The notes beneath the pieces are model-generated. The model did not search any database. It worked only from the letters and a program-made list of their open reading frames with translations, and was not told where the DNA came from. A program made the position numbers and the translations under genes. Shown here piece after piece: positions 8,061 to 15,864 of a stretch of DNA of 27,268 nt. The DNA is taken from positions 1 through 27,268 of the forward strand of contig URIY01000023.1 in NCBI GenBank assembly GCA_900547995.1, in the 5' to 3' direction. The stretch comes from an uncultured Mycoplasmatota bacterium. Its GTDB lineage: Bacteria > Bacillota_I > Bacilli_A > RF39 > UBA660. Every line of letters begins with the position of its first letter. Position 1 is the stretch's first letter.

Positions 8061-8501
8061 CTATCCTCCAAATATTATTAATCTAATAAGTCCAAAGACA
8101 TAGGCACTAACTACACCAAAAATGATAACCGTTCCTGCAAGTTTAAACATATTAGCCCCTATTCCTGTAACAAGCCCTTCTTTTCTATATTCAAGTGATG
8201 CACTCATCATGGAATGTGCAAAACCAGTTATAGGTATTAATAGACCTGCCTTACAAAAGTTAACCATTTTATCAAAAAAGCCAAAACAAGTAAGTAATGC
8301 TCCTACCGCAATTAATGTAATAATCATAAATGTACCCGCTTCTTTAGTTGGTATATCAAAAAGATATGCATAAAGTTCTAATAGAAGTTCTCCTATAACT
8401 CCCATAATTCCACCTACTCCAAAAGCAATTAAACCATTAAATAAACGATTTTCTTTAGGAGTATATTTTTTTACAATTTGCTTATATTTATTTTTCTCCA
8501 T
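8061..8501 (-). CDS. spoVAC: Stage V sporulation protein AC, DPA channel membrane subunit
   Basis: A 146-aa multi-spanning membrane protein. After a charged N-terminus (MEKNKYKQIVKKYTPKENR) come hydrophobic segments, including LIAFGVGGIMGVIGEL and FMIITLIAVGALLTCFGFFD, then LIPITGFAHSMMSASLEYRKEG, which is strongly conserved in SpoVAC. In Bacillus SpoVAC acts as a mechanosensitive-type channel for DPA. I chose ATG 8501 because AGGAGG lies 6-12 nt upstream; the frame extends to 8558 without support. It follows sigF with a gap of 58 nt, placing the channel genes directly under the forespore sigma unit. Confidence 0.93.
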   Translation of the reverse strand: MEKNKYKQIVKKYTPKENRLFNGLIAFGVGGIMGVIGELLLELYAYLFDIPTKEAGTFMIITLIAVGALLTCFGFFDKMVNFCKAGLLIPITGFAHSMMSASLEYRKEGLVTGIGANMFKLAGTVIIFGVVSAYVFGLIRLIIFGG

Positions 8502-8559
8502 ATTTTTCCTCCTATCGTTATTATGTAAAAAAGATTTAGAATTTATACAAAAAAACAAA

Positions 8560-9225
8560 TTACATTTGTAATCTGTCTCTTAATTTTATTAATACTTTTT
8601 TTTCATTTCTAGATATTTGCACTTGACTCATTCCAAGAGCTTCGGCTGTCTCAGTTTGTGTCATATCTTTCATATATCTAGATTCAATTATCATCTTTTC
8701 CTCTTTACTTAATTTTTCAAGTTCTCTTTTTAAATCAATTAATTCATTAATATCTTGCTTTCTATTATCACTTACATAATCATAAAGATTTATGCATTTA
8801 CCATTATCATTAATTGGTTCATCAAGACTTTGAATATTATTTGGCATACTAAGTGCCTCTATTACTTGTGTTTCACTTACACCAATAATACTCGCTAGTT
8901 CAGAAGTAGTAGGTTCTCTCATTAGTTTTTGATATAACATTAATCTTAATTTTTCAATTTTATATCCTAATTTTTGAAGATCATAACTTAATTTTATACC
9001 TTTATCTTCTCTTACATATTTTTTCATTTCACCTAAAATAAAAGTATAAGCATATGTTGAAAACTTTGTATTATACTCTTCATTAAACTTTTCACTTGCC
9101 TTTATTAGTCCCATACATCCAACTTGAAATAAATCATTTTTATTTTGGTAATTAGGAAAATATGTATTAATAATTGAATATACTAATTTTTGATTTTCTA
9201 ATATAAGTTCATCATTTTTTATCAT
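8560..9225 (-). CDS. sigF: Sporulation sigma factor SigF (early forespore), N-terminally short
   Basis: A sigma-70 family protein of the SigF/SigG/SigB group. Region 2 shows NKNDLFQVGCMGLIKASEKF and TKFSTYAYTFILGEMKKYVR; region 3 has REPTTSELASIIGV; a SLDEPINDNGKCINLYDYV segment follows; region 4 ends in MTQTETAEALGMSQVQISRNE. The order spoIIAA - sigF - spoVA identifies it as SigF. At 221 aa it is about 30 residues shorter than Bacillus SigF; the missing part is at the N-terminus before region 2.1. ATG 9225 has AGGAGAAT directly upstream and lies 8 nt after the spoIIAA stop, so the short start looks real. The neighbour expected to hold it inactive, SpoIIAB, is absent. Sequence divergence is greater than in SigG. 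Confidence 0.85.
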   Translation of the reverse strand: MIKNDELILENQKLVYSIINTYFPNYQNKNDLFQVGCMGLIKASEKFNEEYNTKFSTYAYTFILGEMKKYVREDKGIKLSYDLQKLGYKIEKLRLMLYQKLMREPTTSELASIIGVSETQVIEALSMPNNIQSLDEPINDNGKCINLYDYVSDNRKQDINELIDLKRELEKLSKEEKMIIESRYMKDMTQTETAEALGMSQVQISRNEKKVLIKLRDRLQM

Positions 9226-9233
9226 ATATTCTC

Positions 9234-9578
9234 CTATATATTAATTAATTTCATTGCATCTATCTCACTATCTACTTCAAATATATAATTAAATAATTTA
9301 CTTTTATGCACCTTATCTTTTATTAAATTATTTATATTACATATAATAGTATTTCCATGATTACTTTTGCAAACTTGATAACTTTCTAATAAAGTATTAA
9401 TTCCATAACCATCTATATCTTTAAGATTAGATAAATTTAAGACAATATCACGAATACCATTATCAATTAGTAATCTTTCTACATCATCATTAAACTTACT
9501 TATAGTATTACTATTAAGACAACCTGCTAATCTAATAAACATTATACCTTTTCTAATTTCCATATTTATATCTAACAT
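9234..9578 (-). CDS. spoIIAA: STAS-domain anti-sigma factor antagonist, SpoIIAA-like
   Basis: The 114-aa STAS fold aligns along its whole length with SpoIIAA: MEIRKGIMFIRLAGCLN (first strands), then IRDIVLNLSNLKDIDGYG, and the later helices. In SpoIIAA the loop reads D-S-S-G and carries the serine phosphorylated by SpoIIAB; here it is D56-G57-Y58-G59, with no serine or threonine. The canonical partner-switch chemistry therefore cannot occur at this site. In Bacillus, non-phosphorylatable SpoIIAA forms release sigma-F constitutively. The start ATG has AGAGGTGA upstream. It is the first gene of the operon and lies behind a consensus Spo0A box. Naming rests on position plus fold; a diverged function is possible. 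Confidence 0.8.
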   Translation of the reverse strand: MLDINMEIRKGIMFIRLAGCLNSNTISKFNDDVERLLIDNGIRDIVLNLSNLKDIDGYGINTLLESYQVCKSNHGNTIICNINNLIKDKVHKSKLFNYIFEVDSEIDAMKLINI

Positions 9579-9612
9579 GTATCACCTCTAATAGAATGTA
9601 CCATATAATAAT

Positions 9613-9635
9613 AAATATTTGTAGTAATTCGACAA
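9613..9635 (-). promoter_or_regulatory. Spo0A box and probable promoter of the spoIIAA-sigF-spoVA operon
   Basis: On the minus strand TGTCGAA (9634-9628) matches the 0A box TGNCGAA exactly. It overlaps a -35-like TTGTCG (9635-9630), with TATTAT 16 bp further on at about 9613-9618. This is the layout of Spo0A-activated sigma-A promoters, where the box covers the -35. GTCGAATTA in the same stretch also fits the sigma-H -10 pattern, but its -35 partner is poor. The spoIIAA start is about 50 nt downstream. Confidence 0.55.
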
Positions 9636-9684
9636 AATTAGAACTTTTTTTTATTCTACATTTTTAGAATATTTTTTCATAATA

Positions 9685-9731
9685 AACCAAAAAACCGATA
9701 AAATGAAAATAAACTTCATAATATCAGTTTT
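9685..9731 (-). terminator. Rho-independent terminator of the RelA/SpoT-like gene
   Basis: On the minus strand AAAACTGATA (9731-9722) pairs with TATCGGTTTT (9700-9691), with one G-U pair. ATGAA/TTCAT inside extends the stem, and a T-rich tail follows. It isolates the upstream gene from the spoIIAA promoter. Confidence 0.7.
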
Positions 9732-9738
9732 TATTTAA

Positions 9739-10968
9739 TTACTTTTTATGTAGGCTCACTTTTGCATCTTCTTCTTTTAAAAACTTTTGTAAATCTAAAG
9801 CAATATATTCTCCTTTTAATTCTTTGGCTTCTAAAATCTTTTTTTCAAAAGCCTTTTCTAATTCTTCATCAGGTAAACTTTTTTCTAAAGATAAAAGTTC
9901 AGAATAAAAATCATAATTATTCATTAATCTATTTTGTAAATCTTTATTATCTTTCCATGATGATGTAACACCATAATAATTTATATAATCCATATCTTTA
10001 GTACATATTCTAAAATCAACAACATGTCCTTTAATAAAAACACTTGTATGGATAGCATGATATTCATTACCTTGGGAACCACCAATATAATCATTAAAAC
10101 TTCCAAATATTTGACCAAATTTATGAAGTAAATAAATGACCCTATAACAATCTTCTCTATTATCAAGTAAACATTTTATTGAGCAAAATCCTAACGAATT
10201 AATATTTTCTTCTTTTTTTAGTGTTTTAACTTTTGTTTTTATTTCATTTGACTTTCTGAATATATCATAGGCACTTTTTTTATTAACTTTAAATTCTGGT
10301 AAATTTGATAACCCAATGTTCTCACTTTCCATAAGTTCATTAATATCTTTTATAATGACATCATATTCTTTATTAACCTTTTGAGCAATATCATCTGCAG
10401 CATAAAAATTATGATTATATTTAAAACAAGCATCCTCTAATCTATTTTTTATCTTATATATTCCAAGTAATTTTGATATAGGAACATAAAAATTAAGTGT
10501 ATCATTAACAAATTCTTTTTTATTAGTAAATTCACGTTTTTTCATATGATTAAATGTGGTTGATCTCTCAACTAATTTTATAACTGCAACTCTAACATCT
10601 CTTGTTAATGATTTAATCATTTGTAAATGATTATTATTACTTACACTATCCAAATTTTCATCAAATTTAATAAGCAAATTAACTTCATTTTTTATATCTT
10701 CATTAAATAATCTTAATATTTCTGTATCAGGTATATGGAGTTTTTGAACTATTCTATATATCATAGTAGCAATAACAGTATTTATATCCCCATGAAAATC
10801 TAAATGTAATATAGATGCTGCTTCTAAATCAATATTTATATCTGGAATATTATCATCATAGTGCTCTAAAAGTTCATATAAAAAACATGCCCTGTCATAT
10901 AATCTTTTATTTTCTTCATTAGTTAGATCAAAAACATTTTTTAAATCACCGATATTTGTTATAATCAC
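9739..10968 (-). CDS. Degenerate RelA/SpoT-like protein (pseudo-hydrolase plus altered synthetase domain)
   Basis: The layout follows RelA/SpoT without the TGS/ACT tail. An HD-like helical domain spans residues 1-150, the linker LNFYVPISKLLGIYKIKNRLED corresponds to the YAPLA-RLGIY segment of Rel, and a synthetase-like domain shows FNDYIGGSQGNEYHAIHTSV (Rel: FKDYI...NGYQSLHTTV). Key residues are lost. The HD of the hydrolase helix reads YR in ATMIYRIVQKL, and the LADRLHNM motif reads LVERSTTF. In the synthetase, the conserved AIR reads SIK and the EIQIRT glutamate reads VDFRICT. Tyr and His of the GYQSLH motif remain. It probably neither hydrolyses nor efficiently makes (p)ppGpp. The likely start is GTG 10968, spaced from GAGGTGA (10980-10974); the frame open to 10977 would start inside that site. 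Its role is unknown; it lies directly upstream of the spoIIA unit. Confidence 0.7.
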   Translation of the reverse strand: MIITNIGDLKNVFDLTNEENKRLYDRACFLYELLEHYDDNIPDINIDLEAASILHLDFHGDINTVIATMIYRIVQKLHIPDTEILRLFNEDIKNEVNLLIKFDENLDSVSNNNHLQMIKSLTRDVRVAVIKLVERSTTFNHMKKREFTNKKEFVNDTLNFYVPISKLLGIYKIKNRLEDACFKYNHNFYAADDIAQKVNKEYDVIIKDINELMESENIGLSNLPEFKVNKKSAYDIFRKSNEIKTKVKTLKKEENINSLGFCSIKCLLDNREDCYRVIYLLHKFGQIFGSFNDYIGGSQGNEYHAIHTSVFIKGHVVDFRICTKDMDYINYYGVTSSWKDNKDLQNRLMNNYDFYSELLSLEKSLPDEELEKAFEKKILEAKELKGEYIALDLQKFLKEEDAKVSLHKK

Positions 10969-11062
10969 ACAAATCACCTCATTTGCATGTATTATAAACT
11001 AAATTAATTAATTTGTAAATATCTTCTTATTACTATCATATGATTATTTAGGATGTGATTTT

Positions 11063-11764
11063 ATGTTTAAAAAGTTACTAGAATATTTATTTAAAGATTT
11101 TTATATTTTTACCGCTGCATACTCTAATAACGTATTTCCCGATCCCTTATCAAAAGAAGAAGAAGAAAAATATGTTGATTTATGTCTTAAAGGAGATAAA
11201 ATGGCTCGTGATATTTTAATTGAACATAATTTAAGACTTGTTGCACACATTGTAAAAAAATATGATCATAAAAAAGAAGATGCTGATGATTTGATTAGTA
11301 TTGGAACGATTGGATTAATTAAAGGAATAGATAGTTTTTCATATAAACATGGTACTAAAATTACTACATATTGTGCCAGATGTATTGAAAACGAAATAAG
11401 AATGCATTATAGAAGTGATAAAAAAAATAATAAAAATATTAGTATTAATGAGTCTGTTGGATTTGATAAAGATGGTAATGAAATTACTTTCTTAGATATA
11501 TTAAAAACGCCTAAACCTGATTTTGCACTAGACTTGCATAAACAAAATAATCTAAATTTATTAAAAGAATATTTTAAGGTTTTAAATGATAGAGAAAAAG
11601 ATATTATTATTAAAAGATATGGATTAGATGGAAATGATGAAATAACTCAAAAAGAGATTGCGAAAGAAATGGGTATTTCCAGAAGTTATGTATCTAGAAT
11701 AGAAAAAAGGGCTCTTACAAAAATGCTTAGAGAATATATTAAAAATAAGAATAATTCATACTAA
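11063..11764 (+). CDS. sigK: Sporulation sigma factor SigK (late mother cell), intact
   Basis: This 233-aa sigma factor matches SigK closely: FPDPLSKEEEEKY, then ARDILIEHNLRLVAHIVKKY, ADDLISIGTIGLIKGIDSF, YCARCIENEIRMHYRS, GFDKDGNEITFLDIL, and region 4 with MGISRSYVSRIEKRAL. The IEHNLRLVAHIVKK and ISRSYVSRIEKRALTKM stretches favour SigK over SigE. About 25 residues (MFKKLLEYLFKDFYIFTAAYS) precede the SNNVFPDPLS segment and resemble the pro-sequence removed by SpoIVFB, suggesting a membrane-held pro-form. The gene is continuous, so no skin-type element splits it. The ribosome binding site is weak (AGGATG, 11050-11055). It is divergent from the Rel-like gene and convergent with the TPR gene. 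Confidence 0.93.
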   Translation: MFKKLLEYLFKDFYIFTAAYSNNVFPDPLSKEEEEKYVDLCLKGDKMARDILIEHNLRLVAHIVKKYDHKKEDADDLISIGTIGLIKGIDSFSYKHGTKITTYCARCIENEIRMHYRSDKKNNKNISINESVGFDKDGNEITFLDILKTPKPDFALDLHKQNNLNLLKEYFKVLNDREKDIIIKRYGLDGNDEITQKEIAKEMGISRSYVSRIEKRALTKMLREYIKNKNNSY

Positions 11765-11790
11765 AAAAGATATAAAACTATATCTTTTTT
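11763..11790. terminator. Bidirectional terminator between convergent sigK and the TPR gene
   Basis: AAAAAAGATATA (11763-11774) and TATATCTTTTTT (11779-11790) pair perfectly over 12 bp around a 4-nt loop. The sigK stop (11762-11764) and the TPR-gene stop (11780-11778) both lie in the hairpin, the same design as at 4321-4350. Confidence 0.85.
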
Positions 11791-12638
11791 ACCTTTTGTT
11801 TATTATATCCTTCATCATTAACTATTTCTTTAGATATTGGATAAATAGTTAAAATATTTTTAGTATTTATGTATGTGACAATCTCTAAATATGTTGTTTC
11901 TTCATCATTAACATTACCTACTACCTCACCATAATCAACATAATATATATCAACAGATGTTGAATATGAAGGATTAATATTACTTATTAATTTTTTAGCA
12001 TTGTATAAAAGAACATAGATATCTATATTATCACTAAATTGTGAATGAATTTTTTTCCCATCAAAAGAATTAGTATGTCTTTTGATATGATTAATAACAT
12101 CATTTTGACTATATTTTATTAAATTTCTTCTATAATACTTTGTCTTATCATCATCATCATTTAATAATCCTAGTTTATATCTAATATAAAAGTCAGTGTT
12201 AGTAATAACTTTATTATCTATAACATTCATGAGTCTAGTATAATTTTCTTGTAATAATTTATAGGCCTCATCTAATTTATTTTCAAGCAAATCTAAGTTT
12301 ATTAATTCTAAAATAGCGTAAATAGAAGCGAGTTTGTCAGTTTTAACCATTTCTTCAAAGAAATATCTAGCTATATCAAAATCTCCATATAGTTTTGCTT
12401 GTTTTCCAAGTTCAACTAGTGAATTATGCTTAAAATCGGAATAATATATTTTTATCATTATGTCTATTCCTCTTATTCTTGTTTTTTCATCATAAGTTAA
12501 AAGTTTGGCATATTGCATTTTAAGTACAACATTATCTGGATTGTTTTTAAGTAATTTTCGTGTTAGCATTAAAGCTTGTTTTATCTTACCATTTTCAATT
12601 AATTCCATTGATTTTTCATATAATTCATGAGTTTTCAT
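11778..12638 (-). CDS. TPR-like helical protein of unknown function
   Basis: The N-terminal ~160 residues are helix pairs of TPR type: ELIENGKIKQALMLTRKLLKNNPDN has the typical spacing, followed by AKLYGDFDIARYFFEEMV and LLENKLDEAYKLLQEN. A linker with a run of four Asp (LLNDDDDKTK) leads to a C-terminal ~100-residue beta-rich region with SVDIYYVDYGEVVG and TYLEIVTYINTKNILTIYP that I cannot assign to a family. There is no signal peptide or membrane segment, so it is probably cytoplasmic. The start ATG follows GAGGTGG. It is transcribed alone, convergent with sigK. TPR proteins are usually binding scaffolds; the partner is unknown. Confidence 0.6.
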   Translation of the reverse strand: MKTHELYEKSMELIENGKIKQALMLTRKLLKNNPDNVVLKMQYAKLLTYDEKTRIRGIDIMIKIYYSDFKHNSLVELGKQAKLYGDFDIARYFFEEMVKTDKLASIYAILELINLDLLENKLDEAYKLLQENYTRLMNVIDNKVITNTDFYIRYKLGLLNDDDDKTKYYRRNLIKYSQNDVINHIKRHTNSFDGKKIHSQFSDNIDIYVLLYNAKKLISNINPSYSTSVDIYYVDYGEVVGNVNDEETTYLEIVTYINTKNILTIYPISKEIVNDEGYNKQKVKKI

Positions 12639-12691
12639 ACGGCCACCTCGTTTTGATAGTTATTCTATCATAAAAGCAATAATTAGTAAAG

Positions 12692-12712
12692 AAAAAAAGC
12701 ATTACGCTTTTT
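12692..12712 (-). terminator. Rho-independent terminator of ileS
   Basis: On the minus strand AAAAAGC (12712-12706) pairs with GCTTTTT (12700-12694) around GTAAT, and the T-run continues to 12692. The ileS stop codon (12704-12702) is in the loop. Confidence 0.75.
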
Positions 12713-15700
12713 CTATCTTAATAAACATTTGTTTTTCATTTATATCGCAAACATCTTTTAAATCATTTTCTTTAATAATATTTATTCCAAGTGTTTCATT
12801 TTTAATAAATTCAGCATATTTATCAAATGTTTTAACAATTTCTTCATCACCATTATAATAAATATTAATTCGATCAGTTATAACTAAATCCATTTCTTTT
12901 CTAGTACTTTGAATTTTTCTTATAATTTCGCGGGCATTACCTTCTAAAATTAAATCTTCAGTAAGTTCAGTATTTAGGATAACAAAAGTTTTGGTATCAC
13001 TAGATGAACAGAAGCCTTCTTTTACATTTATTTTTATTTCTACCATATTTGGATTTATTTCTAAATCTTTATTATCAAATTTGACAATAATATGATTACT
13101 TTTTATTTGTTCAATTTGTTCATTAGTAAGAGTTGTTAACATTTTAGCGAATTCATTAACTTTACTACCAAATAATTTACCTACTTCTCTAAAATTAGGT
13201 TTAATAACGTAATTCATATATTTCGTCATATCAGTTGTAAAGATGATATTTTTAACATTTAATTCTTCTTTAATTATAGAATCAAGATTACCAATTTTAT
13301 CTTTATTTTCTTCAAGCAATATAATTTCACTAATTGGTTGTCTTACCTTTATTTTAGCATCTTCTCTTGCAAATCTACCAAGAGAGCATATATCACGAAC
13401 TAAATCCATTTTTTCTTCAATTTCTTCATTAATATATTCTTCTTTGTATTTAGGAAAATTAGCTAAATGAACAGAATCTTCATTAGTTAAGTTTTGATAA
13501 ATTTCTTCTGTAATAAATGGTGTAATTGGCGCCATTATTAAACATAAATTAACTAAAACTTCATATGTTGTTAAATAAACACTCTTTTTAGATTCTGTAA
13601 GTTCACTTTCCCAAAATCTTCTTCTATTAATACGAATGTACCAATTAGATAAATCATCATTTAAGAAAGTTACAACATTACGTACAACGGTTGTTAAATC
13701 ATATTCATTGTAAGCGTCTGTTACTTTTTTTAATAATTTATGCATTTTAGACATTAACCATTTGTCAGTAATATCACGTTTTTCTAAATCAATATTATAT
13801 TCTCTTGGATCAATATTATCTGCATTGGCATACATTTCAAAGAATGAATACGTATTTTTAAATGTACTTATATATTTAGAATATATTTCTTTTAAACCAT
13901 CAATATCAAATTTAATAGGTGTCCATACTGGTGATACATAAGGTAAATAAAATCTAATTGTATCAGCACCATATTCTTCCATTATACTAAATGGTTCAAT
14001 GGCATTTCCTCTACTTTTATGCATTTTATGACCATATTTATCTAGTAATAAGTCATTTACTAAAACATTTTTATAAGCAGATTTGCCCATTACAAATGTT
14101 GATATTACAAGTAATGTATAAAACCAGCCTCTTGTTTGATCAACACCTTCAGCAATAAAATCAGCAGGAAATTGACTTTCAAATAATTCTTTATTTTCAA
14201 ATGGATAATGATATTGAGCAAATGGCATTGATCCTGAATCAAACCAACAATCAAGAACATCAGTAATTCTGCTCATATCCTTTCCACAATCAGGACATTT
14301 AATATGAATATTATCAACATATGGTCTATGTAGTTCAATAGATTTATCTATTTTTTCAATTGCTTTAGAAATAAGTTCTTCTCTAGAACCAATTACCTCA
14401 ACATGCCCACATGAACAAGTCCAAATAGGAATTGGTGTTCCCCAATATCTATTTCTTGAAATACCCCAATCAATCATGTTATCTAACCAGTTAGCAAATC
14501 TTTTTTCACCAACATAGGCAGGATACCAATTGACCTTATTATTGGCTTCAATAATTTGATCCTTATAAGCAGTTGTTTTAATATACCAAGATGGTTTAGC
14601 ATAATAAAGAAGTGGTGTTTTACATCTCCAACAATGTGGATAATTATGAACTATTTTTTGCTTTTTAAATAATTTATCATTATCATGTAAATATTTTATA
14701 ATATCAATTTCAAGTTCAGGATCAACAACAAGTCTTCCTTCCCAAGGACCTACGGTATATCTTCCATCTTCTCCTACAGGATTAACAACTGGAAGATCAT
14801 ATCTTTTACCAACCTCATAGTCATCTTGACCAAAAGCAGGCGCAATATGAACAATACCTGTTCCATCTTCCATTGTTACATAATCTGCACAAGTTACAAA
14901 GAAAGCCTTTTTATCTACCTTAATAAATGGCATTAATTGTTCATATTCAAGTCCTTCTAAATCTTTACCCTTATATTCTTTAACAACTGTGTAATCATCA
15001 CCTAAAACTTTATAAGCAAGAGCATCGGCTACAATAAAATTATATCCCTTACTATTTGCTTTAATATATTTTTCATTTGGGTTTACACACGCTGCTATAT
15101 TAGCAATTAAAGTCCAAGGAGTTGTAGTCCAAACTAATAAATAAGTATTCTCTTCTGACTTTAATTTTAAAGGAACAGTTACAGTATTAACACTTACCTC
15201 TTTATATTCTTGAGCAACTTCATGTGATGATAAACTTGTTCCACATCTTGGGCAATATGGAGTAATTTTATATCCATTATAAATAAGACCTGCATCAAAA
15301 TATTTTTTTAATATCCACCATTCTGTTTCAATATAATTATTATCATAAGTTATATATGGATTTTTAATATCAATAAATTGTCCCATTTCTTCCGTTAATT
15401 TTCTAAAAGCTTCTTCATTTTCCCAAACACTTTCGCGACATTTTTTATTAAACTCTTCAATACCATAATTTTCAATATCTTTTTTACCAGAAAAGCCAAG
15501 TTGTTTTTCTACTTGAACTTCAACAGGAAGACCATGTGTATCCCAACCTACTTTTCTAAGAACTTTATATCCTTGCATAGTTTTATACTTACAAAAAGTA
15601 TCTTTCAATTCTTTTGCAAGCATATGATGAATACCTGGTTTTCCATTAGCAGTTGCAGGTCCATCATAAAAAACAAAGTTCTCACTATCTTTTCGATTAT

Positions 15701-15797
15701 CAATTGTTTTATTTAAAATATCTTTTTCTTTCCACTCATTTAGTATTTCAAGTTCAATATCTTTTGTATTTCCTTTTCTTAATTTTTTAAATTCCAT
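12702..15797 (-). CDS. ileS: Isoleucyl-tRNA synthetase, type 2 (IleRS2) with GxHH signature
   Basis: This class I synthetase of 1031 aa charges tRNA-Ile. The N-terminal signature FYDGPATANGKPGIHHML has G55-I-H-H58 where the normal HxGH motif stands. WTTTPWTLIANIA marks the CP1 editing domain. CPRCG, CWRCK, CSCG and CPDCG are zinc-binding pairs. CWFDSGSMPFAQ and the KMSKS-like HKMHKS motif complete the core, followed by the anticodon-binding domain. The TANG-PGIHH start and the overall form are those of type 2 (eukaryote-like) IleRS, a class that resists mupirocin; enzymes with a swapped GxHH motif have been reported as hyper-resistant. I chose ATG 15797 because GGAGG lies 6 nt upstream; the ATG at 15809 overlaps that site. 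It is controlled by the T-box leader ahead of it and closed by its own terminator. Confidence 0.96.
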   Translation of the reverse strand: MEFKKLRKGNTKDIELEILNEWKEKDILNKTIDNRKDSENFVFYDGPATANGKPGIHHMLAKELKDTFCKYKTMQGYKVLRKVGWDTHGLPVEVQVEKQLGFSGKKDIENYGIEEFNKKCRESVWENEEAFRKLTEEMGQFIDIKNPYITYDNNYIETEWWILKKYFDAGLIYNGYKITPYCPRCGTSLSSHEVAQEYKEVSVNTVTVPLKLKSEENTYLLVWTTTPWTLIANIAACVNPNEKYIKANSKGYNFIVADALAYKVLGDDYTVVKEYKGKDLEGLEYEQLMPFIKVDKKAFFVTCADYVTMEDGTGIVHIAPAFGQDDYEVGKRYDLPVVNPVGEDGRYTVGPWEGRLVVDPELEIDIIKYLHDNDKLFKKQKIVHNYPHCWRCKTPLLYYAKPSWYIKTTAYKDQIIEANNKVNWYPAYVGEKRFANWLDNMIDWGISRNRYWGTPIPIWTCSCGHVEVIGSREELISKAIEKIDKSIELHRPYVDNIHIKCPDCGKDMSRITDVLDCWFDSGSMPFAQYHYPFENKELFESQFPADFIAEGVDQTRGWFYTLLVISTFVMGKSAYKNVLVNDLLLDKYGHKMHKSRGNAIEPFSIMEEYGADTIRFYLPYVSPVWTPIKFDIDGLKEIYSKYISTFKNTYSFFEMYANADNIDPREYNIDLEKRDITDKWLMSKMHKLLKKVTDAYNEYDLTTVVRNVVTFLNDDLSNWYIRINRRRFWESELTESKKSVYLTTYEVLVNLCLIMAPITPFITEEIYQNLTNEDSVHLANFPKYKEEYINEEIEEKMDLVRDICSLGRFAREDAKIKVRQPISEIILLEENKDKIGNLDSIIKEELNVKNIIFTTDMTKYMNYVIKPNFREVGKLFGSKVNEFAKMLTTLTNEQIEQIKSNHIIVKFDNKDLEINPNMVEIKINVKEGFCSSSDTKTFVILNTELTEDLILEGNAREIIRKIQSTRKEMDLVITDRINIYYNGDEEIVKTFDKYAEFIKNETLGINIIKENDLKDVCDINEKQMFIKIEKA

Positions 15798-15864
15798 AAT
15801 ATCCTCCATTTAAACTTTATTAAAATATAGTAATTAGTATATCAAAAATATAATAAATAAGCAA

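Noticed and set aside
9225..9234. Hidden or frame-shifted spoIIAB between spoIIAA and sigF
   Set aside because: Only 8 bp lie between the two genes, and neither gene contains GHKL kinase motifs.
9626..9660. Sigma-H promoter for spoIIAA (perfect GTCGAATTA -10)
   Set aside because: The matching -35 at 11-12 bp is a poly-A stretch lacking the AGGA core; the Spo0A box with a sigma-A-like pair explains the same bases better, though sigma-H cannot be fully excluded.
11017..11044. Sigma-E/K-like promoter before sigK (AAATAT and CATATGAT)
   Set aside because: The spacer is 13 bp and the predicted RNA start falls on the ribosome binding site, leaving no workable leader.
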